From positions 12,682,817 through 12,746,816 of the forward strand of contig OX365957.1 of NCBI GenBank assembly GCA_947247005.1: 64,000 bases of DNA, written 5' to 3'. A program made the translations under genes and the position numbers. Below are positions 45,301 through 60,300 of the stretch, piece by piece. A model generated the notes under the pieces. The model did not search any database and was not told the origin of the DNA. It worked only from the letters and a program-made list of their open reading frames with translations. How positions within the stretch are numbered: the first letter of the stretch is position 1; each line of letters starts with the position of its first letter. This DNA comes from Spisula solida. Taxonomy: Eukaryota; Mollusca; Bivalvia; Venerida; Mactridae.

Positions 45301-48300
45301 GGCAAACTGACCTCATCGCATCCGCAGTCGCTCTTGTATAGTTCGGGAAATTCTTTGAATCAGCATCCCTTCCGTTCACACTCGGCGCCGTCGGCAACTA
45401 TTCGGCATGTTTCTTAACATGATCGGCATATCTTCCGTGTGTATAACTTATCCGTTCGTCATATTCGGGGAGCTTTCGGCATTGCTTCAGCTTCCTTCGG
45501 CAACCGCTCGGGATGGTTAAAGGGATTACGAATCCTCCCAAAAGTCATCCCGAAGAACTTTTAAAATTTGGATGCCGAAGATGTTTCGGTCCCGAAGTGT
45601 CCAGCAGGCTTCCAGAAGCGTACAGGAACGACACGGAAATGTTCCAGAACGTCGCGAAGACATGCCGAACCATCCCGATTAGGCAAATTTATCCTTCGGG
45701 AACCCTTCGGGGTCCTAGTGGACGGCAGGTCTTATTTAGCCAATCTACACTGTATATGTTGGATATAGATTCAGCTTTTGCAAATAGCAACTCTGGTTTG
45801 AATTTAGGCTTGACCCAATTTAACAATTTGTGAACTTCCATTTTAGAAAAAAGTACAGTATTTATTATTATATTCATGTTTTAGAATGTCCGCAAAGCAT
45901 TATCGACGTCACTCTACCTGAGAGTATGACTTGTCATATACCAGATTATTGCACGGGGATTGAATGCTGTATAGATATTCCAGTGATTAAACGTTCAGTA
46001 CATCTACATTTGTTGATTGACACTTGTTCGTATGCATTCTCTATTGGGATTGAGAATTATGGCACCAATATTTCACTTGTGGACTATCAATGGGGTACAA
46101 CTCAGACATTTTCCATGTTTGGTGTATTCAGACTGACGTAAGTATATACACTACTTAAAAATGCATCATAATTTTGTTTAATCAATTTATCTAGATATCG
46201 GTAAAATAAATTAAATTAAAAGTTGCATGTTGGGATCGAAATATAAATTGGCGGTTTAGCACTTTTGACTAATGTATAAATAAAATTATCTTAATAAATT
46301 TCGTTTGATTTTTATTGGTATATTCACCGACACAAACGCTGCTGTGTCATCATCACAGTAATTAAAATGTTGAATTGAATGTGTAAGTATCATTGTTATC
46401 ATTTGTTCAAATCATCAGACAACACCATTTAAAGAATGGCGCAAACGCCTTTCACAACACTAAGCAGCACTTTTTGACCAAGTGTTTCACATGTACATGT
46501 ACACTGTGTCCAGATAAATAGCAGTCAAATTCTAGTTTTGTTAAATGTTGTTTCCTTATTAATTAACTACATCAAATTATTTTCATTAAGATATAACATC
46601 AAGAACTTAGAAGTAGAGAAGGAGTTGTTGGTTACTATGAGCATTGCTGTTTGTATTAAGTCAACATCATGCGATGAAAACGTGGATATATTTAACAATG
46701 ATCGCATACCTAAACCAGTTTGTAACGAGGATTTCAGTCTGCAAGGTATATATAATATATACAATATTCAAACATTATATAAAAAAATAAGTTAAATGCG
46801 GATGTATGGTGTAGTATATTTTATGTTCAATTGTTTTTGGGTAAGGACACATTGCTACTAATTTTATATTCAAACATTACCAAGACCTATAGATTACATG
46901 TGATACATGTATATAGGTCTTTTAACAATAGAATTGAAATATTGGATACATTTTGATAGTGTTTATAAAGCAAACTATTCATTATGCACGGCTGTGTTTT
47001 TACTTTTTATGTGTTGAATTAAAACTCATTACGACGGGTATTTGATTGCGATATCAGAGTGCCATTTTTGTAAATCAATTTAACAACCATCAGTCCGGTT
47101 ATTTCTGTGCATTTACAAAGTTGCATTTTGCATTATATAATTATTGAGACATGCACTACCCGATTAAGGCATTTAGATGGTCCGACAAAAATAGAAATAC
47201 ATACAATAATACATATAATATATTTTAGATTTTAACCTTGATGAATTCTTTCAAGAGAATGGAGCAGCGTTAGCTACACAATTGCAATCATCGGTTGCAG
47301 ATATTTTACTAGAAAAATTGGGTGTCCTAAAGTTCCTGAAAAATCCACAATGTGAACATCGAACAACTGTTGACAATAACGGCTGGTTGAATGGTATATT
47401 TTATATGTTGTCTTATATCTAAGTTATTACAATAAGATGATGAACGATCGTCTTCTAAAACGTTGAAAGCAAACAACAATGATATATAGTTTTGGTTTGA
47501 ATGTGCACGCTAATAAATCATTGCCAGATTTTGTATGTACATTTAAAGCATGCATTTACTTCCGGTACCTTTCAAGACAAATACATGTTAGAAAAAAACC
47601 TGTTTACAAATGAGTGTTGAGTGTGAGCTTATTGCATCAAGTACATGTATACCATGTAAATGAAGTATTACTTTCATGGGCTTATGTATTTAAAAGTAAA
47701 TTTGAATGTAACATAGTTCAGTAGTTTCTGTACTGAACTTGATAGAATTTGTTTTGCCTATATTTGTTGTAAGTTTATTTGTTAATTTATACGCATAGTG
47801 GCTTTCCATTTGGAAGATAAATAATTTAGTAGTTGTTAGTTTTGGATTGACCTTTATCTGATGTACATGGACATGGAATATATATGGTTTTGTTTTATTT
47901 CGATAATTTAACAAACAATACTTTTCAGAATGTACGAAATTAGAAACTGCAAACTTTCCAAAGCTACCAGATCACCTTCAGTGTGCAATATCCGATAGGT
48001 GTTCTTCCATCGACTGTTGTCTTTATATACCTTTTATTCAACGTTCAGTAGCTGCATACATTGATATAGATATGTGTAATTATAAATTGGTGGTTGGAGT
48101 TGATAATCTAATGGTGAATATTTCTTTGATAAACTATGAATGGGGATCAACCAACACATTTAGCCTGCATGGAGTATTTAATATTAGGTAAGTGGTAACA
48201 GCTATTAGAACATTAATTCTGTATGTGTTTCTTAAAGAGTGACATTAGCGAAATAATCTTACTTCACTAGTCTATGTGACCAAACTGCAATATAGAAACA

Positions 48301-51300
48301 TAATACAAATCATACAGCACATTGAGACTAATACCAGACAACACTTTTGTTATTCATTATGATAGTGTGTTTGTGTTTATGCTTAACTATTGACTACATA
48401 AACTTTGTTTTTAAAATGTTTCACATTAAAAATGGTAGAATGTTTATATATTCCAGATACAGCATCTCTGACTTATCTGCTAGTAAACTGTTTATGGTCA
48501 AAGCCTCGCTGTTTGTGTGTTTTGGTGATAAACAGTGTGACACTGAATTACTAATTCTGAACAACGCATTAATTCCGAAACCAGGCTGTAACTTTGACGG
48601 CAGTCTTAATCTACCCGGTAAATATTATTCATTTAAATATATTGATTGAATTTATCTTTGTTTATCTGAGCGGGTTTACACCATGTCTCAAATGTAAATG
48701 GTGTTACATAGTTGCACAGTGTGTTGATGGCAATTGTCTCAAATTAGATGTAAATTACCTCGAATTGATTAACATGTAACATTATTCCAGGCATTGTAAT
48801 AAGAATACGGAAACAGTTAAGCATTTCCTGATATTTTGGTCTGTAAGGCATTACTGTTAAACGCGTATTAGATTTCAATTGCTTTCGACACAAATGTTGT
48901 TTCGTAAATGTGATTAAAATAGTAAACAAACGGACAGTGAAGGCAGCACTCAACTGAAGCAACCGAGCCATAAAAACATAAAAAAGACACAGACTACAAT
49001 TACACGACACTACGGCCAACACACAATACTGAACGTGAAAATGAACTTAATTGTTGAAAGTCCAATTTTCAGCTCTCAAACAGTCGAAATTTCAAGTCCC
49101 AGCTCTCAAAAAGCTGAATTACCTAGTTTAAACTAAAAAAAGGCTGAATGACACAGTTTCAGCTGAAGGATGGGGGGTGAAATACCTATTTTTAGCCGTC
49201 AAAAATCCTAAAACTGTTCAAGAATAACAGTAAACTTCGATACACACAGGCAATATATGCATATTATTCGCGTATATAAAATGCATAGTTTTATTGTTCA
49301 GTCGTACATGCCGTATAAACCTCAAAAAGCATGTAATATTTTGTGAGACCAGTTTAGAATTTAGGCACTTTTTACTTGTGACACAAAATAGGCATATATG
49401 CTATAGAAAGGTTTCTTCTTTAGATATTAATACTTAAAATATTATATAAATTAGGACAGGGAAGGCAGCAATCAACTTAACCTGCCACATACAGAGTTTT
49501 GTATTTTCTGGCAGTGTTCTGCTGAGTTATGTTGGTCACCGAGTTGATGCTGTAAGTATAGATAACTATTTTATGCGCTTTTGAGGTGATACAATACCGA
49601 TAAGCAAATTTTATCTGATATAAATAGTGTGCAGATACACACATGTAATAATAAACCGATAGTCCATTTCCTTTGTAGATTTCTCTTTGACTTCCTGGCT
49701 TCAAACTCAAGTCGGATCTGTAACCAATCAACTGGATGATGTGATGATGTCTCTTTTATTTGAAGAACTTCAAATCACACAATATCTGTTAAATCCTCCG
49801 TGTATTGTGAACACTGTAGGAACAAACAATGGCTGGACTTCAGGTAATTGACTATGGTTGAATTTTTCATTAAGTACATGTAACAACTTTACGTATCCAG
49901 TTTTCGGAAGTGATGGCGGATACAAATGTCCATTATATTGACTTATGCGACAATGTTCAACTCAGAACTTCAAAATATGAAAAGACACTCGTCACTCTAC
50001 GAGTGTTTATAATGCATTATATTGTATATTGGAAAACAGCATTATCTAGTTACATTTCCATCAGCATTTCATAGTGCCAGTATAGTATTATGTAATTGAG
50101 TCTGCCTATTGGTCCTGTAATCTAAATATGCTATACACTCTAGACTTTATCACTTGAATGTAATGTTTTATATTTATTTTATAACTTCTATTTCAGATTG
50201 TTCTTCAAGTCTTGCTCTACGAACCTTGCCTAGCGGTGTTAGTTGCCACATGGAAAACACATGTCTTTCCATTACTTGTTGTGTCAACTTCCCACACGTT
50301 AGAACTTTCCAATTCGGCTTTAACATCGATGCATGTGAATTTAAAACAGAAGCATTTATTGAAAACTTTTCGTTTGAACAATCACTGATAGATTACGAAT
50401 TTGGTAAGCATCAACTTTTGATTATTTCTCCATGCATGTATTACATGTATATTGTGCCCCAATTTAGGAGCATTCTTCTGCCACTTTATCCATCCGCTTG
50501 TTCTCGCTATGAAGCGCACACGTTATGTCTTACTATGGCATTTATTGTATCATATATACGTGACTTTATTGGATACTGGTTTTTTTTACTTTATTTTATT
50601 TTGAAGTATTGAACTGTACTAAATATTTGTTTATTTAGATGTATATACTAAAACATATAGTGATCTTTCAGGAGACACACATTTACTGGATATCAATGGT
50701 CTACTACAAATAAGGTAACATGAAACACATCAAAATGCAATAGATTAAGGACGGGATATATTCCAATTTATTCAATTGTAACAAAGCTGTTTAAGCTGGA
50801 CTTTTCGAAAACAAACATAGCAAGCTATTATCGTCTGTGTTAGTGCAAACACATGGATTGTGTGTTATTTTCCTGTATTTTATCACTCTGATAAACGATA
50901 CCACATTGTAATGACATTTACATTACATGATCTAATATATTAAGTGATCCAATAATATTTACATTGCCCGTGAGCTTATTAGACCATGGTCATTGTCTTT
51001 TATAATGTCATAATCAAACAATCATGGTTGAAATAAATACACAGACATTGTCATCTCGGACCGCCTTGAACGCTATAATTCGTATAATGTATATATACAT
51101 ACATTGTTTCCAGTTTCGTGATTATTGACGACAGAGATCTCTTCATTGTTACAACGGACGTTGGTCTTTGCTTTGAGAAGGGTGCAAAATGTGACATTGC
51201 TACAAATATATTGAGAAAAGTTGAAATTCCCAAACCATTTTGTAACTGGAATAAAGGGTTTTCAATAACAGGTAAAATAAAAACGAACATTGAAACTTAT

Positions 51301-54300
51301 TTGCCTATGTGATATACATGTGATGTGAGTATAATTAAAAGTAATCTCCCAAGCATGTGTTATAAATCATTGGTTTTGAAACCGGACCAATCACAAATAA
51401 TTATCCAATTAGCTGTATTTGGTACTCCTCAAGAGTTAGCTATGATCTATACATGCACATTTTAATGTTAATAATGATTTCCAATTATTGCACGTTTTTT
51501 CAAGTTCAGTGTTAGTAGACAATTGCATGTTGCTCTGGAAATTGTAAGATCTTCCTGATACATGTATGCTTGGTAAAAAAAAGCATGTTGATGACCGTAG
51601 CTAGTTCGGTGCGTTTATTATCTATAACATTATGAAAATAATACACATGATGCATATGTTTGTACCTAACATATTACATAACATAGAAACATTCTACAAT
51701 ACTGTAATTATAGGCTTGCTTTAAGTAGGCATATATGATTCAAATGGTCAGTATTGCTAGATATTTAGTAATTTATATTGTAATAAGAAGTACTATATGT
51801 CATACACGTAATACTGATATATTATTTAGATAAAGCCAATATTGCAAATGCATAGAATGCATTTGTTACTCTTTCTATTATCAGATTTTTCATTAACATC
51901 ATGGTTTGAGTCAAATGGCATTGATATTGTCAAGGCTCTAACAGATGTAGATATTGCACGACTCGTGGACTCTTTAGGCATTGCAAAATATTTCGAGAGT
52001 GAAATATGTGATGGATCGGAATCTCCATACTCAAGAACTGGGTGGATAAATTGTAAGTATGATGCTAATGTTTAACATTAATTGTTATTTGATCAAGATA
52101 CAAGTTATATTTATTTGAATTATGTCACTTAATAAATACATTGTTTTATTGTCATCTACATTGCATATTTTATATAGTATATTTATGTTCTTGAATTTGT
52201 GTTTGTTACATGTAATGTTCATGAATTGTGTAGACATCTATTTCTAAATAATTTCGCATCAACATGTAAGTATTTCATGTAGTTGGACAAACGAAATGCT
52301 CAAGATAAGACACATTTCTGCCTCGGTTTGATGTCGCAAAGTCTGATAATAGTTTGACATTTTTTAATAAATTTATATGTTCTACATGCCTAATATTGAA
52401 ATTTATTTTATTAGATTGCCCCTTTGATGTCCAACCAATGAACTTGCCTGATGAATTGAGCTGTTATATACCTGACATATGCACAGGAATTGATTGTTGT
52501 CTACACGTGGAGCTACTCAAAAGGAGTTTTCATATCATGTTGCACATTGATGGATGCACACACAGACTTGTTATTGGAATTGAAAACTTGAGACTTAACG
52601 TTTCGTTAATTAACTACGATTGGGGTAAGACATTTGTACAAGCAAATATTATGTGATTTCCTAATTCTAATCAATTTTATCTATGTATTTGACAATAATG
52701 TTAAAAAAAATATATTGACATTAAATAAACGCAATTACGAGTAAAATAAAAATTAAACCTTTGAATTTCAATAATGAATGCAATATTTGTTGTAGGTACC
52801 AAGGAATCCTTGTACCTGAATGGACTTGTTCGTCTTGAGTAAGTACAGTGAACATTTTTAAGTAGATGACACATTACTAGTGAAGGCAAATTGTCGTTCT
52901 TCTACACATATATGTATCTACTACTTGTAAACGATGTGTCAGTTATATATATAATATTATGTCTATTTACTAGATTACATACTGTATATGCTTATTTTGA
53001 CGAACATAAGTAACCATTGTTGATATTATTATCGAATGTACGCATCTCGTATATGTGCTTTGAATTTATCATTCCTAAACATAAATACCCTGATTATATA
53101 TATCACTTTATATTAAACGGGTACTTATTTACGTTTATGTTGTTTTGTTTTCATTTTCTAGTTATACAATCTACGACCTTCCAAAAGCTCGTTCGTTCCT
53201 AGTCGATCTTGCGCTGCGTTTATGCTTTGGTGAAACTGACTGTGAATTCGAGATAGTATTATTTAAAAACAGGACAATTGCAAAGCCACTATGTAAATGG
53301 GATTCCGGATTCCTTATTACAGGTATTTTTCATGGATCAGGATTAAACATTGCATATACAGCGAAGTTCTACTAATAAGATCTGTCAGAGCTGAGGTCTG
53401 AATAGAAAATACGTCTTAATAGCGAACTTTTTTGTTCGAAGTTTGAACAATTGTAAACATCTGCATAAAATCAAAATAAGAAGTGGTCTGAACGACGGCA
53501 CTTTACTGTATTGAATTGGTACAAACATACATAACACGATCATGAGATGCTCAGTATGACAGGTTTAGTATGGACTGAGAAGAATTTGGACTATTAGTAA
53601 TCCAGTGCACCGCCAAGCGACATAACAAACGTTTTGGAAATGTGAATACATAATCTTTGCTCTATTCTTGTCGATTTCGCAAATGTATTTGACATTGAAC
53701 AATCATATCCCTCTGCTAAAATATGTCACACTCAGTATGTAACATTTTTCAAGAGATATACAAAAATGGATGTATTTTGTCAGAATTATTCACATGTACT
53801 TAATTTTAGAATTGCATTTGACTTTCAGATTTCTCTTTGGAAAACTGGTTGGTGGACAATGGCGTCAGCATAGGTCAAGGATTGGCTAGTGAACTAATTG
53901 ATACTCTATTGAACGAACTGGGTTTAGATGAATATTTAAATGAGCACCAATGCAACCGAACAAACGACCCGTACATACCTGAAATAGGCGGATGGCATTC
54001 TGGTATGCATACGACATCTGTATATTCTGCGTATGTAACGTGTTAGTGCGTACAAACACCTTCGCTTGACAGTCTCGTTCAGCTGTGTTTTGGGCATTGT
54101 GCTGTGTGATTGTGGTCTGTGTTATTTCTGTTTTCTGTCTCGGCTGTTTAAGTTGAGGGCTGCCTTCCCTGTCCGGTTTTTATTATCGTTTTATTGTTTA
54201 TGTTCTTATATTAACGGTTGCCTAGCAATCTGTCTAGCAATGTAGTTATTTGTGCATTTATGAATTTTCAAAACGGGTTAAACATTTTTTTCAGAATGCT

Positions 54301-57300
54301 TCATGGACTTGTCGTCAGTGATATTACCATCAACTACATCGTGCTACATACCCGAACATTGCACTGGACTAGAATGCTGTGTCGATGTGGACATATTACA
54401 AAGATCATTGCACTTTGAATTGACAATTGACACTTGTAATTTCATGTTAAATGTTGGTATTGAAAAGTTCACAGTAAAGAAGCCACTGATGGATACAGAA
54501 ATGGGTAGGTACATTAGCTGTCTACAAAATGTTTGTAAATGTATATACATGTGAACGTCTTAAGATCAAATTGACATTCAATGATTGATTGGCGTCACAT
54601 CCGCCACATGTTGTTCAGTGACATGGCGTGTTGAAAGCATGCTTTGATGGTTTTATAAATGGTATTGTGATTATATGATCAACATTAACATGTCGCACTA
54701 GATGAAGTTTTGTTTTGTTTCCATAATCAGTTAAATAAGTGCACCTTATAGTTGTGTTAATGGAATACAATGTATCTAGTCAATAGTAACACCATTGAGA
54801 AATAAATCTTGAATAATCTTAGCTAGTTATTGTAAATTATGTTTATTTAATTTTAATTTAGATTCATCACGCTGTAAATATAAAATATATAAACGTATAA
54901 TGACATTACCTTTCAGGGAAAGATATTAAATTGTATCTTCTTGGAGCATTTAGACTCACGTAAGTGTATCTTCGTTAGTTCACCTTTGATAGCAAACTAT
55001 AGCTTACTCATAATCAGTATGAATCCAATTTGATGTAAAATGCTTTAACAATTACTGTCGGTGTAAACCTAATTCAACATATATATGAGCCGTTCTCCAG
55101 GAAAACAAGGCTTAGTGACATTGTATTAGTATTTATGTAATAAGGTTAAGAAAACCCTCCTAAATGACAAAAACGTCATGCTCTTTGATTTAAGTTTAAA
55201 TTCTTTGATATTATAGAACTATGTCTAAGATTTATTTTTTTCTCATAAAGCATGTTAAAATATCGCCTGTCGTTGCTATGGTGACCAATTTCTGATGAGT
55301 ATCGATATTGAGAAAACGAGGGGTTAGTGGTTGAAAACAGTTGCTACGTTTCTCTAAAAGCTAAAATTCACGACTTAGATATGTTGTATTAAAAAAGCAA
55401 TATAATTCTAAAACGTGATACAATTTTGAAAAGTTTACGTCAAGAACTGATCATCAAATACTGGATTTATGAACTTCTTGTTAACGTTACGCCAAATAAC
55501 GATTGAATGACGTTTGCGGCGTCACTAACAAAGTAGGGGGAGTGGTTACGTTTAAAAGTCTGTAACTTTGTAATTTGATGTTATATTTTGGTCAAATGTT
55601 TAGAAACTGTTCAAAAGAGACTTGTCTTACTAATTATCATGCTTTTCATATTTTTTATTATCATGCTTTTCATATTTTTGTCACTAAGCCCGGTTTTCCT
55701 GGAAAACGGCTCATATATACCCAAAAACGGTGATTTGTTGTAGTGGCATTGAACTTAGACAACAGTTCAAATCAAAGACTATTGTTGAATACTTCATGTT
55801 TGTTCCAAGGGTTTATTCAATATAGTAGTACAGTACGCCTTTTTTAGGGTCTACAATAAAGTTTTATTTAGTAGAATTTTAAAAAATAGCAATGTTTTAA
55901 ACAAACTGTCAATAGTCCCACCGAATATTGCCGAAACCATGGTTTGGTGTTTATATTCATGACTTAAAGGCCACGTTCAGGACAAGGTCATCTTGTATGA
56001 AATGTTCGTTCTATTGGATAATTTAGGTACATATTAAGATTGTTCGATGGTTTATGATTTACCTGTACAATATACACAATAAGATGCTGAAACTTCCATG
56101 TTAGGCGTGTTCGTACTATGCCATCACAGAAGTCAGACGCTTTCAATATGTCTTAGTTACCCCAATTTTATAACTTCCGTTCAACGCAAATAACCTTAAA
56201 TTGGAAGAGCGTTTGTTTATATGAGATTTGATGTATAATAATCTTCTTGTGGAATCTTTTTCCACATCCATTATTAAATGCAATTTGCCGAGCATAGCCT
56301 TTATTTGCCGAGCATAGCCTTTATTTGCCAGTCAGCTTTCCGCTGAAATATGGCAGGCATATATATGTGTGCCTCCACCCGGTTTTGAACCCGGGTCGCC
56401 AGATTAGACGACAAGCGCGCTAACCATTGAGCTACGGGGGCAAGAACATTAATTAGCGTAAATTATTATAAATGTTATTTATTTGGCAGTTTCAATATTC
56501 GTGAAGAAGACAACGGCTATATTGTTAGTGCAACTGCCGAGGTGTGTTTAGAAGCAGATGGACCATGTGTGTATGTCATTACCTTACTGTCGGATGCATT
56601 CCTTCCAAATGTCTTCTGTTCACTTGGTACAGGACTAAAGTTTCCTGGTTAGTAGAAACAACATTTTGATGTTTTATGTTGGTACAAATGTAATAAGTCA
56701 CACACGTTCTGTATGTCCTGTCAGCTGACCCATTCCATGGCAAAGGACCCATTCCCTATTGACATTTTCATCAGTTTTTGCATGCATACTTATTTTTGAC
56801 ATGATCATCTTCTCGCTGGTGTTGTTTCTAATAGTACATATCGCTAAGAGGGTCAAGCACATTTGTGCCGATCAAAAATCTCCATTCAGAACTCAGATTT
56901 CACAACATCGTAAAAAGGCCTTGTTACAAAACATTTGGCATGTCCATGTACATTTTTACATTGGGTTTGTTGTAGTTCTATTGGTGGGAAATGCATCCTT
57001 AGTGATGATCATGTTACTTTGCAGAGTTTTCCGTACAAGAATGGCTAGATGACTTGGATACCGACATCGACTCCATGACAGACGATATAGTATCGAGTTT
57101 AATGTCTACATACGATATTGATCAGTTCTTGATAGAGACACAGTGTGACGCACAACAAAAAACTTCCTCCTCGACAGGTAATCACATTTTAAACAACTAA
57201 TGGGTTTGTTGAAAGTGAAATATTATAATACACGTACTTCACAAGTGTATGCTTGATATCAAAACACTTGACACGTCATATGGTGTCTTCGTGTTTTGTT

Positions 57301-60300
57301 GAGGGAAACTTATTCAAATGACACCGTTGTAGTCAATCCAATCTGGCAATGTAGCGTGTTATATTCACAGTACTACATGTATACTCTAAATGTGTCGTCT
57401 ATATATGTTAAAACGCCGATGATGGTACTACATGTAAGTTGGGTAATATTTGTAAGATAACATATCATTAATTTTCTCATTTCAGATGGCTGCAACAACT
57501 TTCCGATAAATCTGTCTGATCTTCCTGACTTTTTATCTTGTACACATAATCAAGAATGTCAGGGACTAACCTGTTGCATCGAAGTTGGCATTCTTAAACG
57601 CAGCTTTTCGTTTGAATTTAACATTGACACATTGCGGAATCAGTTGCAATTTAGAATTGAAAAGTATGAGTCTTCTATGATATTGGACACAAAGCAATAT
57701 GGAGAATGGAAACTATTTCAAATGCAAGGTCTCGTCAGATTAAAGTAAGTTATTAATTTTCGTTTATCCGCATCCCCTTTATACAGTTATTCTTCGAGTA
57801 CATATCAAAATTGTATGATCACCATTGTTTCGGTATTTTTTGTACAGCTAATAGTCCTGTCTACGTATGAACCACACAAGTGTGACCTGTCCAGGGTACT
57901 GTTTTATCAAAGCACAATAGCACAAAAATTGTGTACTCCCTGTCCGTTAGCAATGGGGAAGTTATGTAATTCTTGGGCAAAAGTTTGTTTATTGTTATGA
58001 AGAAGTTTTTCTTGCGCAATTTTAATGCATACCCTTGTAAAAGGGTTGGATTGTGTGGCTTTGGATTTTCTTTGCACTACAGTATTTACTTATCACTACA
58101 GCAGGTGTTAAGTGCTGTGTGGCGGCTGTAAAAGTCTCCCCGTACTTCACTTCAGTGTAGTTATCATTTATAATTACCTCCCTTTATGGCTATTTATGCA
58201 CAAAATTCGAAGTCCACAGTGTGTCATTCATTGCGGAGTGAGTATATAGGCTTGCTTGAAATATCCATTTTTGGGGATGTGGATGGTTCGTTCTATGTCT
58301 GACTCTTGCGTGGATGGCTATGCGCTGCCGTCGTTCCTGTGTGGCTTTGGATTGTCTGTGCACTACAGTATTTATATATGTCATGAGCTAATTGTGATAC
58401 AAAATGTGTATCTTAGACCTATACATGTATTATGTCATTGATAGGTATCGCTTGTTCGACCTTGTCGTGGAAAAAACCATTATCGCTGATGTCATCATAG
58501 AGGTCTGCCTTGACGAAAAGTCTGACTGTTTAATTCAAGTACCACTACTTCTCCACTATAGAATTCCTAAACCCACTTCTTCGTCACTGTTAGGCTTTAC
58601 TATTCCAGGTAAATAGTGGTAACATTAACTTTAAACTTATACACATGATTTTGATCCTACTATTGCAGTACCGTGTTTATGGAACAAAAATACTTGTAGA
58701 TAATTTATTTTTCTGAAACTCGGAATTTACATGTATTTACATATATGTATTTCTGAAATCAATAAAAAACAACCACGCTTTTCGTATATTTATCACTAGA
58801 TCTATATGCAGTTTAAATATGGAATTCCTTTTTTCAAACGAAATTGTATAGAAAATACCAATGTAGGAAATGGAGACAGATATTTTAATTTATTATCTGT
58901 TCCAGACTTTGAACTATCGGATTGGTTAGCCGGTCTCAACGAAATTGACATGCCAGTGCTGACATCAAGTCTAACGGATGCTTTGTTGGAAGAGCTGGGT
59001 GTCACAATGTATCTCGGAAACAGCAGATATCGGCAGTATGCTTCTGGATTTGAAAATGGTATATATAGTAAATAAAGTGCTACTATACTTAAATGTACTT
59101 TGTTGTTCTGCCTTTAAGTGACAAAAAATAATAGAAACTCGGATAGGAAAGGCAGCACCAAACTTAACCATCAGAGCACAGAACAAAACAGCATCACATA
59201 CCACAATCACACGACACAATGCCCAACTTATAACTGAACAGGAAAAAGCTCTAAACCGCTAAAAGCAACTTTTTCATCTGTCAAACATCCATAGCCCAAT
59301 TCCCTCTAGTTTCAGCTGTACAAAAGCTGAAGGCCATCGATTTAGCTATAAAAGGCTAAATTACCTAGTTCCAGGTGTAATAAAGGATAAACTACGTGTT
59401 GGTGTGTATTTGCGTATGCATGTTTTCTAGTCCACGCTTTTTGCATCATAATTCCAATGTTCAACATTTTAAACGCTCTTAAACCGCTTAAACTAAATTG
59501 ATGTAGTCATCGTATTTAAACATTTTGTTTCAGCATTGTGTCGTATTCTGTTCTAGCTGTTCATGATCGCTGTATGTACCAAAGTATAAACTTAGTAAGT
59601 GCTTGGCGACTAAATGTTGAATATTCCCAGCAAACTGTAATCATAACCTGTCATTACTGGCTAAATAATATAATGTGTTCGTATGTAATTTATTAGTAAC
59701 CGAAACCTGTGGTTATTTATTATACAATATACCATGTTTATATTAATTAGTAACTAAATATCCGTGTATTGGTTACAGTGTGTGCCCCAAATGATGATGA
59801 TACTGACGTAACCTTACCAGCAGAAGTATCATGTCGTTATGAGGAAGATTGTAAAACTATCAGATGTTTGATGGGTGTTAGTCGTCTCTCCAGATCGTTT
59901 GAGATGGCAGTAGTCGTAGACTCGTGCCAAATGTCATTCTCGATTAACATAGAAAGATATACAAAGACGTTCTCATTTGCCAACATTGAGTTAAATACTG
60001 AGCAAATGTTTGACTTTTTTGGACTCCTGAAAATCAGGTAACAGCTAGATGCAAGTGTACATGTATGCATATGACTATACTCCTAAATATAATTATATCA
60101 GTATGTGCCGATTTATCACTTAATTCCGCCTTAAATTCAAATCAAGCAGACGTGTAGGTGTGAAGTTAGCATGCCGATGTTGATCTTTTGTAGTTGACTG
60201 TTATATGGCCTTGACCCTACTTTCCAAACATGTCTTGTTTGATCATTTCACAAATGTGCATGCTAGTATTTTCTGTTGAAAGTGTATGGTCTTGTCAGCT

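Larger units (their letters stand above)
54960..56489. other. Intron B11-C11, 1.5 kb
   Basis: It contains the 639-bp inverted-repeat element and the minus-strand SINE. The stretch between them (55720-56285) is AT-rich with nothing recognised. Confidence 0.5.

Noticed and set aside
45513..45833. Open frames in the 44648-45730 element on both strands
   Set aside because: They consist of the repeated CCCGAA-type words and have no transposase motifs.
56759..57052. 97-codon open frame with hydrophobic segments
   Set aside because: Intron sequence that overlaps the D11 acceptor. The D11 frame is different and matches the cassette family.
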